NCBI GenBank assembly: GCA_027062125.1
Contig: JAMOTW010000171.1
Span: 1 to 21,860, forward strand
DNA: 21,860 bases
Reading direction: 5' to 3'
Source: Thermococcus sp.
GTDB taxonomy: Archaea; Methanobacteriota_B; Thermococci; Thermococcales; Thermococcaceae
Within the stretch, counting starts at the first letter, position 1. Each line of letters opens with the position of its first letter. Below are positions 1 through 7,507 of this stretch, in pieces. The notes under the pieces were generated by a model, which ran no database searches, was not told where the DNA came from, and worked only from the letters and a program-made list of their open reading frames with translations. Position numbers and translations under genes: made by a program.

Positions 1-1110
1 CAGCGTGAACATGACCTCGTTCTCAGCGGTTCTCTCGTACGATACGTTCTTTAGAACGGGGGGTGCCGAAACAGTGTACGTCACGTTGCCCTCCCCGACC
101 ACCCTCTCCCCGTAGGTCAGCTTCAGGAGGGCGGTGATGCTTCCCGAGACGTTCGTGGGGAGGGAGACCTCGAGGACGGTCGTTCCTCCGACGACCCTCA
201 CCGGCTCGGTGCTTCTCGAAACAATCTCTCCTTCCCTGTAGGCCTCAACGGTCAGGTTCAGGTCAATTACCCTCTCGGAAAGGAGGGTCAGGTAGGCGGT
301 GTTCTCCTCGTTGATACCAACCTCGTCGGACTTTAGGGACACGCCGACGAGCGTTACCCCGAACTTGACCTGGAAATCCTTGGAGTAAGTGTACTCTCCG
401 CCCGAATACCGAATCCTGTAGTTCACCCGGTAAGAACCCTCGGGGAGGTCGTATCCCACGGGTATCTCAAACCTGACGAGATTATCGCCGGGAACCAGGG
501 TGAGGTTCCTTTCCTCGGAGAAATAGGCCTTCCCGTCCATTACGAAGGAGACGCTCCCCACTGCGGAGACGTTCCTGTGGCCTATGTTGGAAACGTGGGA
601 GAAGACGACGATCTTTTCCCCGTTGAGGGCGTAGGAGGAGCCGGGCCTGTTCTGGACGTAGGCCTCAGCAACCCCGAACTCCAGGGGCTCGGCTATGACG
701 TGAACGGGAATCCTCGCAAAGAGAATGTACATCGAACCGTCGGGTGTGAAGGCCAGAAACCTCATGTAGAGCGTGTACGTTCCGCCGGACACGTTCGAGG
801 GGCAGGTGATGTTGTAGGAGAACGAATACCTTCCCTTAGGCTTCCAATCCGTGAAGACGTGGGGGGAGATGTTGAACTCGAAGCCCGGAACCTCGTTTCC
901 CTCGGAGTCCTCAACCCAGAAGCGCTGGTAGCTCACGACCTTGTACGTGAAGCCCCCACCGTTCGTGAGCCACACGGTTCCGGAGCTGTAATCACCGCGC
1001 AGAACCGTTATTTCATCACTCGTTTCCAGCTGGCCAAACTGGCCCAAAGCCCGCGGGAGCACCGAGATGACCAGCAGTAGCAGGATAAAAACCATCACCG
1101 CTTTCCGCAT
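1..1110 (-). CDS. Secreted beta-rich protein, COG1361-like (3' end outside window)
   Basis: Reading the minus strand from ATG at 1110 gives 370 uninterrupted codons that run off the left edge, so the C-terminus is missing. Residues 1-20 form a signal peptide: Arg-Lys, then a hydrophobic run (VFILLLLVISVLP), followed by mature sequence starting near QFGQ. The rest is rich in Val, Thr, Ser, Tyr and Asn, with many N-x-S/T sites and alternating beta-type patterns. This resembles the archaeal S-layer-associated COG1361 or NEW3/CARDB-type surface proteins, which often end in a membrane anchor that would lie outside this window. A GGTGGTGGGAAG ribosome site precedes the ATG, and a TATA box lies at 1142-1149. 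The function is unknown; an extracellular adhesive or scaffold role is a guess. The assignment as a secreted protein is strong, the family assignment moderate. Confidence 0.8.
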   Translation of the reverse strand, partial: MRKAVMVFILLLLVISVLPRALGQFGQLETSDEITVLRGDYSSGTVWLTNGGGFTYKVVSYQRFWVEDSEGNEVPGFEFNISPHVFTDWKPKGRYSFSYNITCPSNVSGGTYTLYMRFLAFTPDGSMYILFARIPVHVIAEPLEFGVAEAYVQNRPGSSYALNGEKIVVFSHVSNIGHRNVSAVGSVSFVMDGKAYFSEERNLTLVPGDNLVRFEIPVGYDLPEGSYRVNYRIRYSGGEYTYSKDFQVKFGVTLVGVSLKSDEVGINEENTAYLTLLSERVIDLNLTVEAYREGEIVSRSTEPVRVVGGTTVLEVSLPTNVSGSITALLKLTYGERVVGEGNVTYTVSAPPVLKNVSYERTAENEVMFTL

Positions 1111-1141
1111 TCTTCCCACCACCGCTAATTGTACTTTTTTC

Positions 1142-1149
1142 AATATAAA
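1142..1149 (-). promoter_or_regulatory. TATA box for the secreted protein gene
   Basis: Read on the minus strand this is TTTATATT, inside the 41-base gap between the small membrane protein and the secreted protein. Its centre is about 35 bases upstream of the ATG at 1110, so the transcript would carry a short leader including the GGTGG ribosome site. It suggests the gene has its own promoter rather than depending only on read-through. Confidence 0.55.
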
Positions 1150-1151
1150 CC

Positions 1152-1427
1152 CTACCCTCCATAGAACAGTATTAGGACCCCAACCATCACCAGGCCAACG
1201 AAGAATGCCATGGAGAGCCGGTAGAGGACGTTGCCGGAAACGTGGGGCCGGATTACCAGCCCGAGGATGGTGAGCATGAGCCCGTAGAGGATCGCGAAGA
1301 TTCCCAAAGCCACGTTCACGGGCACTCCGGCTATCATGAGAACCCCCAGGACCGCACCGGCCAGAACCGTTACGTGGGGGACGGTGAAAATCAGGTAGTC
1401 CTTCAGCACCTTGGTTTCCTCGTCCAT
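1152..1427 (-). CDS. Small three-helix membrane protein, unknown function
   Basis: This is a 91-residue protein beginning MDEETKVLKDYLIF and consisting almost entirely of three hydrophobic segments at about residues 12-30, 33-55 and 65-88, joined by short loops. Three in-frame starts are possible: GTG 1436, ATG 1433 and ATG 1427. ATG 1427 is chosen because GGAG at 1439-1436 lies 8 bases ahead of it, a normal spacing, whereas it is too close to the other two. The region overlaps the end of the UPF0216 gene (TGA at 1435-1433), so the two are probably co-transcribed and translationally coupled. I recognise no family. Nothing in the sequence reveals a substrate or catalytic site. Confidence 0.75.
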   Translation of the reverse strand: MDEETKVLKDYLIFTVPHVTVLAGAVLGVLMIAGVPVNVALGIFAILYGLMLTILGLVIRPHVSGNVLYRLSMAFFVGLVMVGVLILFYGG

Positions 1428-1432
1428 AGGCA

Positions 1433-1840
1433 TCACTCCGCTATGAACGCGTAGGTTGTCGTCGTCGGGAGGGCCCTCCTTATCTTCGGGAGGAGGTACC
1501 TCGGATACAGCCCCTCGCCCTTCTCCTCAAGGATGTCGTAGGTTCCGAGGATTTTATCGATGACCTTGACCTCAACCCTTCCACGAACCCTGAAGTGGCC
1601 CCTGTAAACGGTGCTTATCTCGAGGACTATGGGAACCTTGAGGCGCTCGGCCTCACCCTCATCGAGGAGGCTCGCCAGATATTCAAGCTCGGAGCGCTTG
1701 AAGTAGTGGTAGCTCCCGTCACGGAGCCTGACCTTCGGCTCGTCTTCCTCCAACAGGCTGGAGAGCGTTGGACGGAAGGCCGGAAGGTGAAGGTTAACCC
1801 TAGCCACTTCCCTGTTCAGAATGTCCTCCGCGGTTGGCAT
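1433..1840 (-). CDS. UPF0216 (DUF61) family protein
   Basis: A 135-residue soluble protein starting MPTAEDILNREVARVNLHLP and ending TTTTYAFIAE. It matches the archaeal UPF0216/DUF61 family, a small conserved group of unknown function, in length and in the conserved N-terminal helix, the LRDGSYHYF segment and the C-terminal P-x-Y-L-L-P-K-I-R-R-A-L-P region. The frame stays open for 42 more codons upstream, to about 1966. That extension has low-complexity, AT-rich coding and covers the promoter region shared with glnA, so the start is placed at ATG 1840. No GGTG site precedes it; an AT-rich element near 1862-1869 about 25 bases upstream would fit a leaderless transcript. It is divergent from glnA, and its stop overlaps the start region of the next membrane protein. 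Confidence 0.85.
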   Translation of the reverse strand: MPTAEDILNREVARVNLHLPAFRPTLSSLLEEDEPKVRLRDGSYHYFKRSELEYLASLLDEGEAERLKVPIVLEISTVYRGHFRVRGRVEVKVIDKILGTYDILEEKGEGLYPRYLLPKIRRALPTTTTYAFIAE

Positions 1841-1883
1841 GTTGATGCCTACGGTTCGAGCACAAAAAGCTTTGTTTAACATT

Positions 1884-1915
1884 AAAATGTCGAAGAAAGA
1901 AAGTTTCGACATTTT
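1884..1915. promoter_or_regulatory. 11-bp inverted repeat between UPF0216 and glnA
   Basis: AAAATGTCGAA at 1884-1894 is followed by its exact reverse complement TTCGACATTTT at 1905-1915, separated by 10 bases. The arm centres are 21 bp apart, about two helical turns, which suits a dimeric regulator binding one DNA face. It lies 44-75 bases upstream of the UPF0216 ATG and about 75-105 bases upstream of the glnA TATA box. It could control one or both genes. No coding function explains it. Confidence 0.55.
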
Positions 1916-1990
1916 TTTCAACAGGAGTTTGTCTATCCCCCAAAGGCGCCGGTTCCCCATTGTCACAACGACAAAATTTTATCAGAAAGG

Positions 1991-2055
1991 CTTTTATCAA
2001 GCTATTCGTTCAAAAATTAGTCGTAAAACTGAACGTTCAATCAATTTAAGGTGAT
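1991..2055 (+). promoter_or_regulatory. glnA promoter, leader palindrome and ribosome site
   Basis: CTTTTATC at 1991-1998, preceded by AAAGG, is the best TATA-like element and predicts transcription starting near 2020. A second AT-rich candidate lies at 1974-1982. TGAACGTTCA at 2030-2039 is a perfect 10-bp palindrome just after the predicted start, where a bound repressor would block transcription. CGTTCA also occurs at 2007-2012. AGGTGAT at 2049-2055 is a strong ribosome site that fixes the GTG start at 2060. Confidence 0.5.
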
Positions 2056-2059
2056 AAAT

Positions 2060-3388
2060 GTGAACGAACTAAAAGCCGTCGCAATGGAAGGAACCGCCAG
2101 CCCGAAGCCGAGGTTCCTCCAGCTGATTTTCGTCGACATCAACGGGGTTCCAAAGGGCATGGAGATACCCATCGAGAGGTACGAGGAGGCCGTTGAAGAG
2201 GGCATAGCCTTCGACGGCTCATCCATACCGGGCTTCCAGGGAATAGAGGACAGCGACCTGGTGTTCAAGGCGGACCCCGGCACTTACGCCGAGGTCCCCT
2301 GGGAGGGGATAGCGAGGGTCTACGGGTACGTGTACAAGGACGGAAAGCCCTACGGGGTGGATCCCAGGGGCGTGCTCAGGGAGGCTCTCGAGAGGCTCGA
2401 GGGGGAGGGCTTCAGGGCGTACGTAGGGCCAGAGCCAGAGTTCTACCTCCTCAAGAAAAACGGAACCTGGGAGCTTCAGCTTCCCGATTCAGGGGGCTAC
2501 TTCGACCTGGTTACGCTCGACAGGGCAAGAGACGTGAGGAGGGAGATAGCCCTCTACATGCCCTACCTCGGGCTGAAGCCGGAGGTTCTCCACCACGAGG
2601 TTGGGAAAGCCCAGCACGAGATAAACTTCCGCTACGGTGAAGCGCTCAGAACCGCGGACAACATAGTCAGCTTCAAGTACGTGGTCAGGGCCGTCGCCGA
2701 GATGCACGGTTTACACGCGACCTTCATGCCGAAGCCCCTCTACGGCTTTCCCGGAAACGGCATGCACCTTCACATAAGCCTGTGGAAGGACGGAGAGAAC
2801 GCCTTCACCGGCGAAGGGGGTCTGAGCGAGACTGCACTCCACTTCCTCGGTGGCCTACTCGCCCATGCAAAGGCCCTCGCGGCAATAACCAACCCCACGG
2901 TGAACAGCTACAAGCGTCTCGTTCCCGGTTACGAGGCGCCGGTTTACATCAGCTGGGGCTACAGGAACAGGAGCGCGCTGATAAGGGTTCCTGCATTCAC
3001 AGGGAACGGGGCGCGCATAGAGTACCGCTGCCCCGACCCAAGCGCGAACCCCTACCTGGCCTTCGCGGCCGTCCTTCTGGCCGGCTTCGACGGGATAAAG
3101 AGGAAGCTGGAACCGGACGCGTACGTCGAGACCAACGTCTACGAGATGAGCGAAGGGGAAAGGGACAAAGCGGGCATCGAAACCCTGCCTGGGAACCTCG
3201 GGGAAGCCCTTGAGGAGCTGAAGAGGGACAAGGTCGTCAGAGCCGCCCTCGGTGGAGCCCACAGGAACTTCATCGAGTACAAGGAGGGGGAGTGGGAGGC
3301 CTACTTGGAGTACCTTGAATCCCGGGGTTTGCCCGAGAACACGAAAAAGGTAACCGAGTGGGAGCTGGAGAGGTACTTCCACGTCTAA
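2060..3388 (+). CDS. glnA: Glutamine synthetase, type I
   Basis: Cytoplasmic enzyme that makes glutamine from glutamate, ammonia and ATP; family members are dodecamers. The 442-residue length matches the short GSI-alpha type. Visible motifs are FDGSS (51-55), the metal-binding GPEPEF (123-128), NGMHLH (233-238), the ATP-binding block NPTVNSYKRLVPGYEAP (278-294), and NRSALIRVP (303-311). The insertion typical of GSI-beta enzymes does not appear to be present. The start is GTG 2060: AGGTGAT ends 4 bases before it, and the ATG at 2058 is out of frame and followed at once by a stop. GTG 2051 is in frame but lies inside the ribosome site. The gene is divergent from UPF0216, and its stop overlaps the convergent permease stop by 4 bases. 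Palindromes upstream suggest nitrogen-related control, which is inference. Confidence 0.97.
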   Translation: MNELKAVAMEGTASPKPRFLQLIFVDINGVPKGMEIPIERYEEAVEEGIAFDGSSIPGFQGIEDSDLVFKADPGTYAEVPWEGIARVYGYVYKDGKPYGVDPRGVLREALERLEGEGFRAYVGPEPEFYLLKKNGTWELQLPDSGGYFDLVTLDRARDVRREIALYMPYLGLKPEVLHHEVGKAQHEINFRYGEALRTADNIVSFKYVVRAVAEMHGLHATFMPKPLYGFPGNGMHLHISLWKDGENAFTGEGGLSETALHFLGGLLAHAKALAAITNPTVNSYKRLVPGYEAPVYISWGYRNRSALIRVPAFTGNGARIEYRCPDPSANPYLAFAAVLLAGFDGIKRKLEPDAYVETNVYEMSEGERDKAGIETLPGNLGEALEELKRDKVVRAALGGAHRNFIEYKEGEWEAYLEYLESRGLPENTKKVTEWELERYFHV

Positions 3389-4242
3389 TGGGCCTCCTCG
3401 GGTTTTTCTTTCTCACCGGCGTGCACAATAACCGAGCCCCCTATTATGAGGACCGCGCCGGCCAGCTGTTTGGCGCTCAGGGTCTCCCCGAACAGGAGAA
3501 ACGCCAGGACTATCGCGACGACCGGCTCAACGGTGGCTATTATGCTCGCCCTGCTCACCTCTATTTCCTTCAGCGCGTGGTTGTAAAGGATGTATCCGAG
3601 GAACGTCGGGAAAAACGCCAGGGCGAAGAGATACGGAACGGCCCCCGCGGGAACGCTGAAGTCCGTGAAGGGGAGCAGGAAAAACAGGCCGAAGAGGAGG
3701 GTGTAGAAGAGGGCTTTCTCCGGCTCCTCCTCCCTGACAGCGAACTTCGCGAGGACGCCGTAGAGGGCGTAGGTAAGGCCCGTCAGCAGGCCAAAGACGA
3801 GTGCCTTGGTGGAGAAGTCGTTCCCGGCACCGTTGACGAGAACCACACCCACCATGACGAGGAAGAGCGCCAGGAGCTTCTCGGGGGTGAGCTTCTCCTT
3901 GAACACAACCCTCCCCAAGATTATCGAGTAAACGGGAGCAGTGTAGAGGAGCAAAACGGCGAAGGAAACAGATGATATCGTCACGGTGTAGAAGTAGAGG
4001 GTGTAAAACAGGAATATGCTGAAGAAGCCGTAGAGGGCATAGAACTTGAGCCTGGAGCGGTCCAGTGAGAAGGTGATGCCCCTGAACTTGAGGTAGGCCG
4101 TCAGGAGGAGAACCGCGAAGAGAACGCGGTAGAAGACCATGGTGAACGTGCTCAGCCCGAAGCCGTCGAGGTACTTCGCGAATACCCCAAGGGTTCCCCA
4201 CATACTCGCGGCTAGAAAAACGAGAAGGTATCCTCGCTTCAT
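3385..4242 (-). CDS. EamA/DMT-superfamily permease
   Basis: A 285-residue integral membrane protein with about ten hydrophobic helices arranged as two EamA-type halves. It starts MKRGYLLVFLAASMWGTLGVFAK, the characteristic first helix with the Trp-Gly motif. The second half has the conserved SRASIIATVEPVVAIVLAFL segment. Such proteins in the drug/metabolite transporter superfamily export amino acids, nucleotides or other metabolites, or import sugars; the substrate cannot be read from sequence. GAGGTGAG ahead of ATG 4242 is a good ribosome site and overlaps the stop region of nadE (TGA at 4254-4252), so it is the last gene of the nadE operon. Its stop overlaps the glnA stop on the opposite strand by 4 bases, leaving no separate terminator. 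Confidence 0.93.
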   Translation of the reverse strand: MKRGYLLVFLAASMWGTLGVFAKYLDGFGLSTFTMVFYRVLFAVLLLTAYLKFRGITFSLDRSRLKFYALYGFFSIFLFYTLYFYTVTISSVSFAVLLLYTAPVYSIILGRVVFKEKLTPEKLLALFLVMVGVVLVNGAGNDFSTKALVFGLLTGLTYALYGVLAKFAVREEEPEKALFYTLLFGLFFLLPFTDFSVPAGAVPYLFALAFFPTFLGYILYNHALKEIEVSRASIIATVEPVVAIVLAFLLFGETLSAKQLAGAVLIIGGSVIVHAGEKEKPEEAH

Positions 4243-4251
4243 GCGCTCACC

Positions 4252-5013
4252 TCAGAAAACGGGCCCGAGTGGGAGGCGCCTCTTGTGCTCGCTGGATTTC
4301 ACGAGTCCCTCGACGTACTCGACCCTCTCGGCGCTTATTCCAAGCTCCCTCGCTATTTCATCCTTCTCCATTCCAAGGTCAACCATGCGCCAGAGTATCT
4401 CGTCGAGCAGGCGGTAGCTTATCCCGAGCTCGTCCTCGTCGGTCTGCCCCTCCCAGAGGCCGGCGGAGGGCTTCTTCTCGATTATCCTCTCCGGGACCCC
4501 GAGGAGCTTCGCGATCTCCCAGACCTCGGTCTTGTAGAGGTTTATCAGCGGAGCGTAGTCGCTGGCACCGTCGCCCCATTTCGTGAAGTAGCCGGTGAGG
4601 AACTCGCTCCTGTTGCTGGTTCCGAGGACAAGGTAGTTCCTCGCGTTGGCGTGGGCATACAGCAGAACCATCCTCGTCCTGGACATGACGTTCCCCCTGC
4701 TCCTGGTGTCGAGTCCCCCAACTGCCCTCTCGAACTCGTCCACAATGGGCTTTATGTTGACCACCTTACAGTCAATCCCGAGGCTCTCGCAGACGAGCCT
4801 GGCGTCGTCGAGGTCGCGGTTCTCGTAGTAGGGCATTATCAGGCCCAGAACCTTCTCCTTCCCGAGGGCCCTCGCGGCGAGGTATGCAACGGTGGCGCTG
4901 TCTATTCCCCCGCTTATTCCGACGACGACGCCATCCGCACCCGCCTCGCTGACCTTCTCACGGATGAACGAGGTTATCCTCTCAACGGCGGCACCGTAAT
5001 CGAGCTCCCTCAT
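4252..5013 (-). CDS. nadE: NH3-dependent NAD+ synthetase
   Basis: Catalyses the last step of NAD synthesis: nicotinate adenine dinucleotide, ATP and ammonia give NAD+, AMP and pyrophosphate. The 253-residue protein has the PP-loop SGGIDS at 34-39, the GTSNRSE motif at 131-137, the KWGDGASDYAPL segment (145-156) and the KPSAGLWEGQTDEDELG block (181-197), all typical of NadE. There is no nitrilase-type glutaminase domain, so it should use free ammonia. ATG 5013 overlaps the stop of the upstream membrane protein as ATGA, implying translational coupling. Downstream is the EamA permease, 9 bases after the nadE stop. Confidence 0.97.
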   Translation of the reverse strand: MRELDYGAAVERITSFIREKVSEAGADGVVVGISGGIDSATVAYLAARALGKEKVLGLIMPYYENRDLDDARLVCESLGIDCKVVNIKPIVDEFERAVGGLDTRSRGNVMSRTRMVLLYAHANARNYLVLGTSNRSEFLTGYFTKWGDGASDYAPLINLYKTEVWEIAKLLGVPERIIEKKPSAGLWEGQTDEDELGISYRLLDEILWRMVDLGMEKDEIARELGISAERVEYVEGLVKSSEHKRRLPLGPVF

Positions 5014-5486
5014 TTCTTACCCTCCTTAACGTCCCTGAGGAGCTGGGTGTATCCCAGGAAAGACATCACGATGCCGACCAGCATCAGGACAAAAGCCCCC
5101 ACCGAGTACATGGCGTAGGGGTAGTCGATGGCCGTGGCATCGTAGGTGTAGTTTACCTCACCATTAAAAACGTATATCACGGGGCGCATCTCGGGATGAA
5201 GGGTCACGGAATCGTTGATGAGAGTGTAGTTGTACATCTCGCTTCCCTGGAGGAGGGAAAAAGTCGCGTTGGTAGAGGAGAGGGTTAGCGTCCTGTTGTG
5301 GTACAGGTACTCCATCTCGAATTTGTCATCTCCGATGTAGTTCATTCCCTCTCCGAGGGTCCCGGAGGAGGAATAGGACTTGTCAACACGGTAGAAGCCC
5401 GCCGCGGATATGAGCAGGGCCAAAAAGAGCATTATTATGCCCGCCCTCAGTAGGGGGTAGCTCATGGCATCCCGGAGTGTTCCCAT
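5010..5486 (-). CDS. Two-helix membrane protein with extracellular domain, unknown function
   Basis: A 158-residue protein starting MGTLRDAMSYPLLRAGIIM. One hydrophobic helix lies at about 14-32 and another at about 124-148. The roughly 90 residues between them are polar and rich in Tyr, Asn, Ser and Thr with several N-x-S/T sites, so they probably form a small extracellular beta domain with both termini inside. The start at ATG 5486 is chosen because GGGTGAT at 5497-5491 lies 4 bases ahead; ATG 5492 and GTG 5495 overlap that site. It sits 33 bases after the ABC ATPase stop and its own stop overlaps the nadE start (ATGA). I do not recognise the family. Confidence 0.8.
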   Translation of the reverse strand: MGTLRDAMSYPLLRAGIIMLFLALLISAAGFYRVDKSYSSSGTLGEGMNYIGDDKFEMEYLYHNRTLTLSSTNATFSLLQGSEMYNYTLINDSVTLHPEMRPVIYVFNGEVNYTYDATAIDYPYAMYSVGAFVLMLVGIVMSFLGYTQLLRDVKEGKK

Positions 5487-5498
5487 TGCCATCACCCA

Positions 5499-5519
5499 AA
5501 CGGAGAAAGAAAAGAGAGG
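5499..5519 (-). terminator. T-rich tract after the ABC operon
   Basis: On the minus strand the 33-base gap after the DppF-like stop reads as a pyrimidine-rich run with TCTCTTTTCTTTCTCC. Archaeal transcription often ends in T-rich tracts without hairpins, so some termination here is possible. The short gap means read-through into the next gene is equally plausible. Confidence 0.25.
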
Positions 5520-6527
5520 TCAGTACTTGCCGACGAGGTGGCACTCGGCGAAGTGGTTGTGCTCGTACTCGACGAGCTGCGGGTGCTTGGCGTCGCAGAG
5601 TCCCTTCTGGGCGTAGATGCACCTCGGGTGGAAGCGGCATCCGGGCGGTATGTCGACGGCGTTGGGAACCTCACCCTTGATCGGGAGCTCCTTGATGACG
5701 TTCCTGCGCTCCGGCTTGGGCTCCGGAACGGCCGCGAGCAGTGCCCTGGTGTACGGGTGGAGCGGGTTGTCGATGACCTTCTCGACCGGGCCCATCTCGA
5801 CTATCCTTCCGAGGTACATGACCGCCATCCAGTCGGCGAAGTACCTCGCGGTGGACATGTCGTGGGTGATGTAGAGGTAGGTGACGCCCATCTTCTCCTT
5901 GAGCTCCTTCATCAGCTCGAGGATCTCGGCACGGATTGACACGTCGAGCATCGACACCGGCTCGTCGGCGACGATGAAGGTCGGGTTGAGGATGAGGGCC
6001 CTGGCTATAGCGACACGCTGCCTCTGACCACCGGAGAGCATGTGCGGGAACCTGCCGACGTAGTCCTCCGGCGGGGTTATCTTGACCATCTCGAGGGCCT
6101 TGTAGATGAGCTCCTCGCGCTCGGCCTTGGTCTCACCGATGCCGTGGATGAGGAGGGGCTCCTCGAGGATGTCGAATATCCTGAACCTCGGGTTCATCGA
6201 ACTGAACGGGTCCTGGAATATCATCTGCACGTGCCTGCGGTAGTCGAGTATCTCCTCCTTGGTCTTGATGTAGGTGACGTCCTTACCCTCGAGGTATATC
6301 TTACCGTCTGTCGGCTCGAGGAGCTTGACGATGAGCTTTCCTGTGGTGGACTTACCACAGCCGCTCTCACCGACGAGGGCGAAGACCTGCTGCTTGTATA
6401 TCTCGAAGCTGATGCCGTCAACCGCGTGGACCTTCTTCTGGGGAGCGCCCTTGATGGTGTCGATGAAGCCCCTCTTGATCGGGAAGTACTTCTTAAGGTT
6501 CTCAACTTTAAGTATTGGCTCGGCCAT
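5520..6527 (-). CDS. Oligopeptide/oligosaccharide ABC transporter ATPase, DppF/OppF type
   Basis: Cytoplasmic ATPase of the importer encoded just upstream. The 335 residues contain Walker A GESGCGKS (53-60), the Q-loop near FQDP (104-107), the signature LSGGQ (164-168), Walker B FIVADEP (184-190) and the H-loop His 222. The C-terminal oligopeptide/dipeptide domain has four cysteines (297, 303, 311, 329), a pattern known to hold a 4Fe-4S cluster in OppD/DppD-type ATPases. A GAGGTGTGAG site precedes ATG 6527, and the stop of the partner ATPase lies 10 bases upstream. It is one half of the D-F heterodimer. Substrate is uncertain: in hyperthermophiles this family carries peptides or beta-linked oligosaccharides such as cellobiose. 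Confidence 0.95.
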   Translation of the reverse strand: MAEPILKVENLKKYFPIKRGFIDTIKGAPQKKVHAVDGISFEIYKQQVFALVGESGCGKSTTGKLIVKLLEPTDGKIYLEGKDVTYIKTKEEILDYRRHVQMIFQDPFSSMNPRFRIFDILEEPLLIHGIGETKAEREELIYKALEMVKITPPEDYVGRFPHMLSGGQRQRVAIARALILNPTFIVADEPVSMLDVSIRAEILELMKELKEKMGVTYLYITHDMSTARYFADWMAVMYLGRIVEMGPVEKVIDNPLHPYTRALLAAVPEPKPERRNVIKELPIKGEVPNAVDIPPGCRFHPRCIYAQKGLCDAKHPQLVEYEHNHFAECHLVGKY

Positions 6528-6537
6528 TTCTCACACC

Positions 6538-7497
6538 TCACAGCAGCCAGCATGCGGCGTAGTGGTCCTTATCAACTTCCTTCAGCTCGGGTTCCTGCTC
6601 CTTACAAACCTGCATGACGTACGGGCACCTCGGGTTGAAGCGGCATCCCTTCGGCGGGTTGATGAGGTTGGGCGGCTGTCCCGGGATGAACTCGAGCCTC
6701 TCGATGTCCTCGTGGAGCCTCGGTATGGCAGAGAGGAGCTTCTGGGTGTACGGGTGGGCCGGCTCGTAGTAGATCTTCTCGCTGTCGCCTATCTCGACTA
6801 TCTTACCTGCGTACATGATGGCAACGCGGTCGCTGATCTCGGCCAGGATGCTGAGGTCGTGGGTGATGAATATCATCGACAGGCCGAGCTCCTTCTTGAG
6901 CTTCTTGAGGAGGTTGATGATCTGGGCTTGGACAACGACGTCAAGGGCAGTGGTGGGCTCGTCGGCTATGACGACGTCCGGCTCAAGGAGGAGCGCGGTC
7001 GCTATGATGACACGCTGCTTCATACCACCCGAAAGCTCGTGCGGGTAGCGGTAGACTATCTCCGGATCGAGACCGACGAGCTCGAGGTACTTCTGGGCCC
7101 TGTCAATGGCCTCCTCCTTGCTCATTCCCTTGTGGAGCATGAGAGGTTCAGTCATCTGGTAGCCGACGGTGTAAACCGGGTTGAGGGCGTTCATAGCACC
7201 CTGGAATATCATCGAAATCTTCTGCCAGCGAACCTCCTTCCTGAGGACGTCCTCGGGGAGGCCGACTATCTCCCTTCCATCGATCTTGATGCTTCCACTG
7301 ACTATCTTGCCAGGCGGGGTCGGCATGCCCATAAGGGTAAAACCAAGGGAGGACTTGCCGCATCCGCTCTCTCCGGCAAGTCCCAACACTTCACCCTTCT
7401 TGAGGTTGAAGGTGATGTTGTCGACGGCCTTGACGACACCCTTGTTGGTGAAGTAATACATCTTGAGGTCTTTAACTTCGAGTACGTTCTTGACCAT
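6538..7497 (-). CDS. Oligopeptide/oligosaccharide ABC transporter ATPase, DppD/OppD type
   Basis: The second ATPase, 319 residues. Walker A GESGCGKS is at 42-49, the signature LSGGM at 155-159, Walker B VVIADEP at 175-181 and the H-loop His at 213. The C-terminal extension again has four cysteines (285, 291, 298, 316) around CRFNPRC, as in the partner, suggesting a 4Fe-4S cluster. ATG 7497 is the start because GAGGTGGTACCA stands directly ahead of it. The frame is open 27 codons further, but that stretch only overlaps the end of the permease gene. It is 10 bases from the permease stop and belongs to the operon B-C-D-F. Confidence 0.95.
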   Translation of the reverse strand: MVKNVLEVKDLKMYYFTNKGVVKAVDNITFNLKKGEVLGLAGESGCGKSSLGFTLMGMPTPPGKIVSGSIKIDGREIVGLPEDVLRKEVRWQKISMIFQGAMNALNPVYTVGYQMTEPLMLHKGMSKEEAIDRAQKYLELVGLDPEIVYRYPHELSGGMKQRVIIATALLLEPDVVIADEPTTALDVVVQAQIINLLKKLKKELGLSMIFITHDLSILAEISDRVAIMYAGKIVEIGDSEKIYYEPAHPYTQKLLSAIPRLHEDIERLEFIPGQPPNLINPPKGCRFNPRCPYVMQVCKEQEPELKEVDKDHYAACWLL

Positions 7498-7507
7498 TGG
7501 TACCACC

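Noticed and set aside
577..1080. 167-codon plus-strand frame opposite the secreted protein
   Set aside because: The minus strand has a signal peptide, a ribosome site and an uninterrupted 370-codon frame to the window edge; the plus frame has none of these.
1841..1966. N-terminal extension of the UPF0216 frame
   Set aside because: The stretch is AT-rich, contains the inverted repeat and promoter elements, and lies ahead of the normal family N-terminus MPTAEDILNREV.
4285..5118. 277-codon plus-strand open frame opposite nadE
   Set aside because: Antisense shadow of NAD synthetase; no recognisable protein features.
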